This document shows positions 61,223 to 64,000 of a stretch of DNA of 64,000 nucleotides, in pieces. Where the stretch lies: contig VWND01000004.1 of NCBI GenBank assembly GCA_009599575.1, positions 984,001 through 1,048,000 on the forward strand. The letters are read 5' to 3'. Made by a program: the position numbers and the translations under genes. Origin of the DNA: Blumeriella jaapii. Its lineage: Eukaryota > Ascomycota > Leotiomycetes > Helotiales > Drepanopezizaceae. Under the pieces are notes generated by a model. That model made no database searches. It was not told the origin of the DNA and saw only the letters and a program-made list of their open reading frames with translations. Position 1 is the stretch's first letter. Every line of letters starts with the position of its first letter.

Positions 61223-62376
61223 CCCCGGCTTCAAAGTGCAGCGAGCGGTGAGGGAATTAAGTTGTCGATGGACCAGGCAGGCAAGCAAGATCCCTAGCAA
61301 GCGGAAGCAGTCGATCCAGCAAGCAGGAACCCTCAAACGCTCAAGCGCTCAAGCGCTCAAGAGACGCCCTGTCCTCTCTTGCACCGCCACTGCTACGGAG
61401 CATACAGTACAGTACTGTTGACGGCCCAAAGTCTACGCAAACGATGCAGCAGCCCGTCATTCCAGGTTGCTCGGAAAGAAAGGCTTGAAAGCGCGGTTCC
61501 GACGTTGGCTCTGGCAGCGGCATGTACAGTACAGTACAGTGCGGTTTTGGCTTTGGCAGGAATTGCACCTCTCTGCAACGCATGTCGTGCCTGAGATCCA
61601 TACAGTACTGTACCTCTCGCTCGAAGGGACCACAGCAAGTGCAAGCGACTCATGTTTGCGGTCACTACAGTACTAACACTCCACTGCAGGAAAATGGCCC
61701 CAGGCTAAGCTCCACGAGTCTGAAGCCGTGGACGATCGATGCGCTGCTATCTCTCGAAGTGATCACGTCCCGATACACATGGCACCGCATCGCACTACAT
61801 TGCGTTCTCCGTCTCTAGATTGTTCTTTGCACTTCGGCTTGCATCTCTTCCTTTCCTGTTCCGCTCTCGCTCGACACGTGGGTCCAGCAGAATGGACCTG
61901 CAGAGGGCTACATGCTTGCCCAGATCAACCACGCGACGCATTACCAGTTCCAGCTCACACTTTCCCCTAAAATGCTAGCGAGTTCTCCCCCCATATCCCC
62001 AGACCCCCGTCAAGATCACGGTTTCTTCCCCCGCCATTTCGCAGACTACACATAGAGGTTGGGGTCTGCACCTCTGAACCCACCTCTGAACCCACCTCAT
62101 CGACCATCTCTCCCTCCCGTACGTGCTGCCCAGCCATTGGCGGCCCCCCTTGCCCCGGCCATTCAGCCAGCCGCGAGAGTTCATGTTTCCCGAACGGGCG
62201 CTAGGTAGAACAGTCTCCGAAGTAGCGGTATGGTCCCTAGGGGGGCCCGGGAGTCTGGTTGCTTGCATACGGGATCTCGCCGTGCTAACCCTAGTGGCCG
62301 AGGACGCGAAACCTGCATGGGGCCCATGGGAAAGAAAGTCCGGGTCGCGGGAGAGATCTGACAGTGACGACGTATG

Positions 62377-62437
62377 CGGTACGGTACTGTACAGTACTTA
62401 CTTGCTGTACTTTACTGTACTGTACATACAGTACATT
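62377..62437. repeat. TACTG-family cluster
   Basis: GGTACGGTACTGTACAGTACT, then TTGCTGTAC and further inverted units up to ACATACAGTACA. Confidence 0.82.
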
Positions 62438-62781
62438 GGCGATGGGAGATATAGAGTTTCGCATCCTCGCCCACACTGATTGCTTCGGGGGACTCGACAA
62501 CGAGACCAGGTGAACGGTCATGTGATGTCCGTATCTGTCAATTGGCTTCAATGACCGGACCACATTGGCGTGGCCGGCCTGTTTGATGTTGCCAGTCGGG
62601 CGAGCGAGGACTTTGAATCATTAGAGATCATCACCGCGCGGGCGCACCGTCAATGAGAAGGCGTGGCACGTAATATCTTGCTGAGCTCCCAGATACATCA
62701 TCCATCATGATACCTGGTACATGCAAGAGTCCGAGCGCATCAGAGACATGCTGCCGCCTCTCTGCTGCTCCGGGACCCGGT

Positions 62782-62883
62782 CTCGGTGACCCCAGGAAGT
62801 TGCCGATTCTGACAGCATGCACCACCAACCATTTTGGGCGGTTAGCGAGATGTCCAACTCGGCAACTTCCTGGGGCCACCGAG
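62782..62883. repeat. Imperfect inverted repeat, 25-bp arms
   Basis: Arms at 62782-62806 and 62859-62883 match at 24 of 25 positions (CTCGGTGACCCCAGGAAG... against its complement) around a 52-base loop. Weaker pairing continues for about 8 bases on both sides. It lies in a stretch with no gene. Confidence 0.85.
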
Positions 62884-63293
62884 AGCTTGGGTAAAAGCAA
62901 ACACACGATCAACAGCAGAACGCTCTCGATCGTCAGGAAGAAGGGGAAAAAGAAATACACATGCTGCTTGCTTCCAGCATGACACAGTCATAGACTCCGG
63001 GTGAACACTTTGAATTACGCATGCACACGATCCCAAAAGAAAAGAAGCACAAGCACCCAAAGCTAGGTTTCAGACAATACACAACCACGCTCGCTCGACC
63101 CCACACACATACACCATTCAAGACATTGGGGCCTCCGTCATGCAAGCAGGCCGTTGCGGGGAAGCCGGAAGGAAGGATGAAGAAAAGGAAATGCCAGGTT
63201 CCCAGAAAGAAACATGCAAACACTCGCTCTCCAAGACCCTCTTCCTCAGACTTACCCAGATGGCCACACCACCCACACCACCCACCCCACCGG

Positions 63294-63317
63294 TCTCTCT
63301 CTCTCTCTCTCTCTCTC
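63294..63317. repeat. (TC)12 dinucleotide array
   Basis: Twelve uninterrupted TC units. Confidence 0.92.
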
Positions 63318-63693
63318 CTCTCCTCCCCAGCAAGGCCCGGCAAAAGAGGAAAGGGAGGCACGGGACGAGGAACGAGCAACGAGCACTGAACTAGCCCTTA
63401 CAACCCCTCCCAGGCTCCCCAGCATCTGTACACCGTTGAACCCGCGGGCTGCGTTCGCTGGCTTGGGGCCTGGCCCGCGACCGAGGGGGAAAGAAGAGAG
63501 CGAGAGAGGGCAAAGACGGGAGGAAACAGGAGCCGGACCGAACGTAGGCCAAAAATAATTTTGGCAGGAAAAGACAGTGTGAGAGAGAGAGGTGAAGAAC
63601 AGGAGAAGCAGAGCCGAGACCGACACTCCCCCACCCATGTGGAAAAGAAAGACGGAGGATCCGCGCGTGACTTGCCACCACTCCATAGCGGGT

Positions 63694-63734
63694 GATACAG
63701 TACAGTACAGTGCAGTACAGTACAGTACAGTACG
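63694..63734. repeat. (ACAGT)n array
   Basis: About eight ACAGT units with one variant (GCAGT). Last member of the pentamer family in the window. Confidence 0.9.
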
Positions 63735-63967
63735 AGCGGGCTCCGCAGCAAGGATGCAGATGAAAACGACCATCAGCGGTGGATTTCCGGCTTTCCTTGA
63801 AGCCGGCGCTGATCTTCGTTCCAAGTCCTACAGTTTATGGCGCGTTGAACGTGCGAGAGGGTTTGAAGGTATCAACATCGTATGAAAGTTCGCTGCGAAG
63901 AGGAAGAAGAACGGCAGTGGTGCAGTAGGGGTGAACATGAAGCTGAACATGGAGCCTAAGAGAAAGA

Positions 63968-63968
<1 letters not shown>

Positions 63969-64000
<32 letters not shown>
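63969..64000. repeat. Poly-A at the window edge
   Basis: At least 32 A running to the last base. Whether it continues is not visible. Confidence 0.8.

Larger units (their letters stand above)
57280..64000. other. GC-rich repeat-laden region, no gene seen
   Basis: 6.7 kb upstream of the ABC transporter. The first part must hold its promoter; a T12 run (A on the sense strand) at about 57,301-57,312 lies just before the start codon. Open frames reach 257 residues (58787-59560, minus) and 214 residues (59698-60342, plus), but they are made partly of the tandem repeats, overlap on both strands and show no known motif. I see no introns joining them, no rRNA and no tRNA. Many TACTG-family tracts are present. 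The window ends in at least 32 A. Confidence 0.55.

Overview
The window looks like a piece of a filamentous ascomycete (Pezizomycotina) genome with two sharply different compartments. Positions 1 to about 43,600 are AT-rich, gene-free and made of layered retrotransposons. Their coding frames are broken by C-to-T and G-to-A changes (CAA to TAA, TGG to TAG, catalytic GAY to AAY), as expected from repeat-induced point mutation (RIP). From about 43,600 onward the DNA is GC-rich, with two intact-looking spliced genes and long intergenic stretches full of short tandem repeats. Short introns (47-62 bp) with GT...AG ends and CTAAC-type branch sites support a filamentous fungus. I cannot fix the genus.

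Layout of the AT-rich block. A complete Ty1/Copia element on the minus strand (27-8242, target duplication TTCGT) sits inside a plus-strand Gypsy element, 'Gypsy-A' (1-26 and 8243-12063). That element appears to have landed in the reverse transcriptase of a minus-strand Gypsy-A copy (12064-15472). A second minus-strand Gypsy-A fragment lies at 16068-17227. After a less mutated relic ending in a GC-rich LTR (18462-18678) comes 'Gypsy-B' (18811-36253), about 11 kb plus an inserted Tad1-like LINE (29313-35470) flanked by a 12-bp target duplication. Gypsy-B carries a long unrecognised open region after pol, and the LINE interrupts it in frame. 'Gypsy-C' (36513-42961, duplication CTTTT) is a complete chromodomain-type Gypsy element.

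Layout of the GC-rich block. A P4-ATPase phospholipid flippase of the Dnf3 type (44379-49437, plus strand, three exons) begins about 0.6 kb from the last transposon-like sequence. Tail to tail with it is an ABC half-transporter of the HMT1/heavy-metal-tolerance type (54063-57279, minus strand). Its reading frame has one problem at a run of six C (56709-56714), explained either by a one-base deletion or by a 56-bp intron. Both proteins are membrane transporters, but nothing in the sequence ties them into one pathway. The intergenic DNA carries about twenty short (TACTG)n/(CAGTA)n tracts, absent from the AT-rich block, plus other micro- and minisatellites. I found no further convincing protein gene and no RNA gene.

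The least explained items are the post-pol open region of Gypsy-B, an antisense reading frame at the 3' end of the Copia element, and the dispersed palindromic pentamer tracts.
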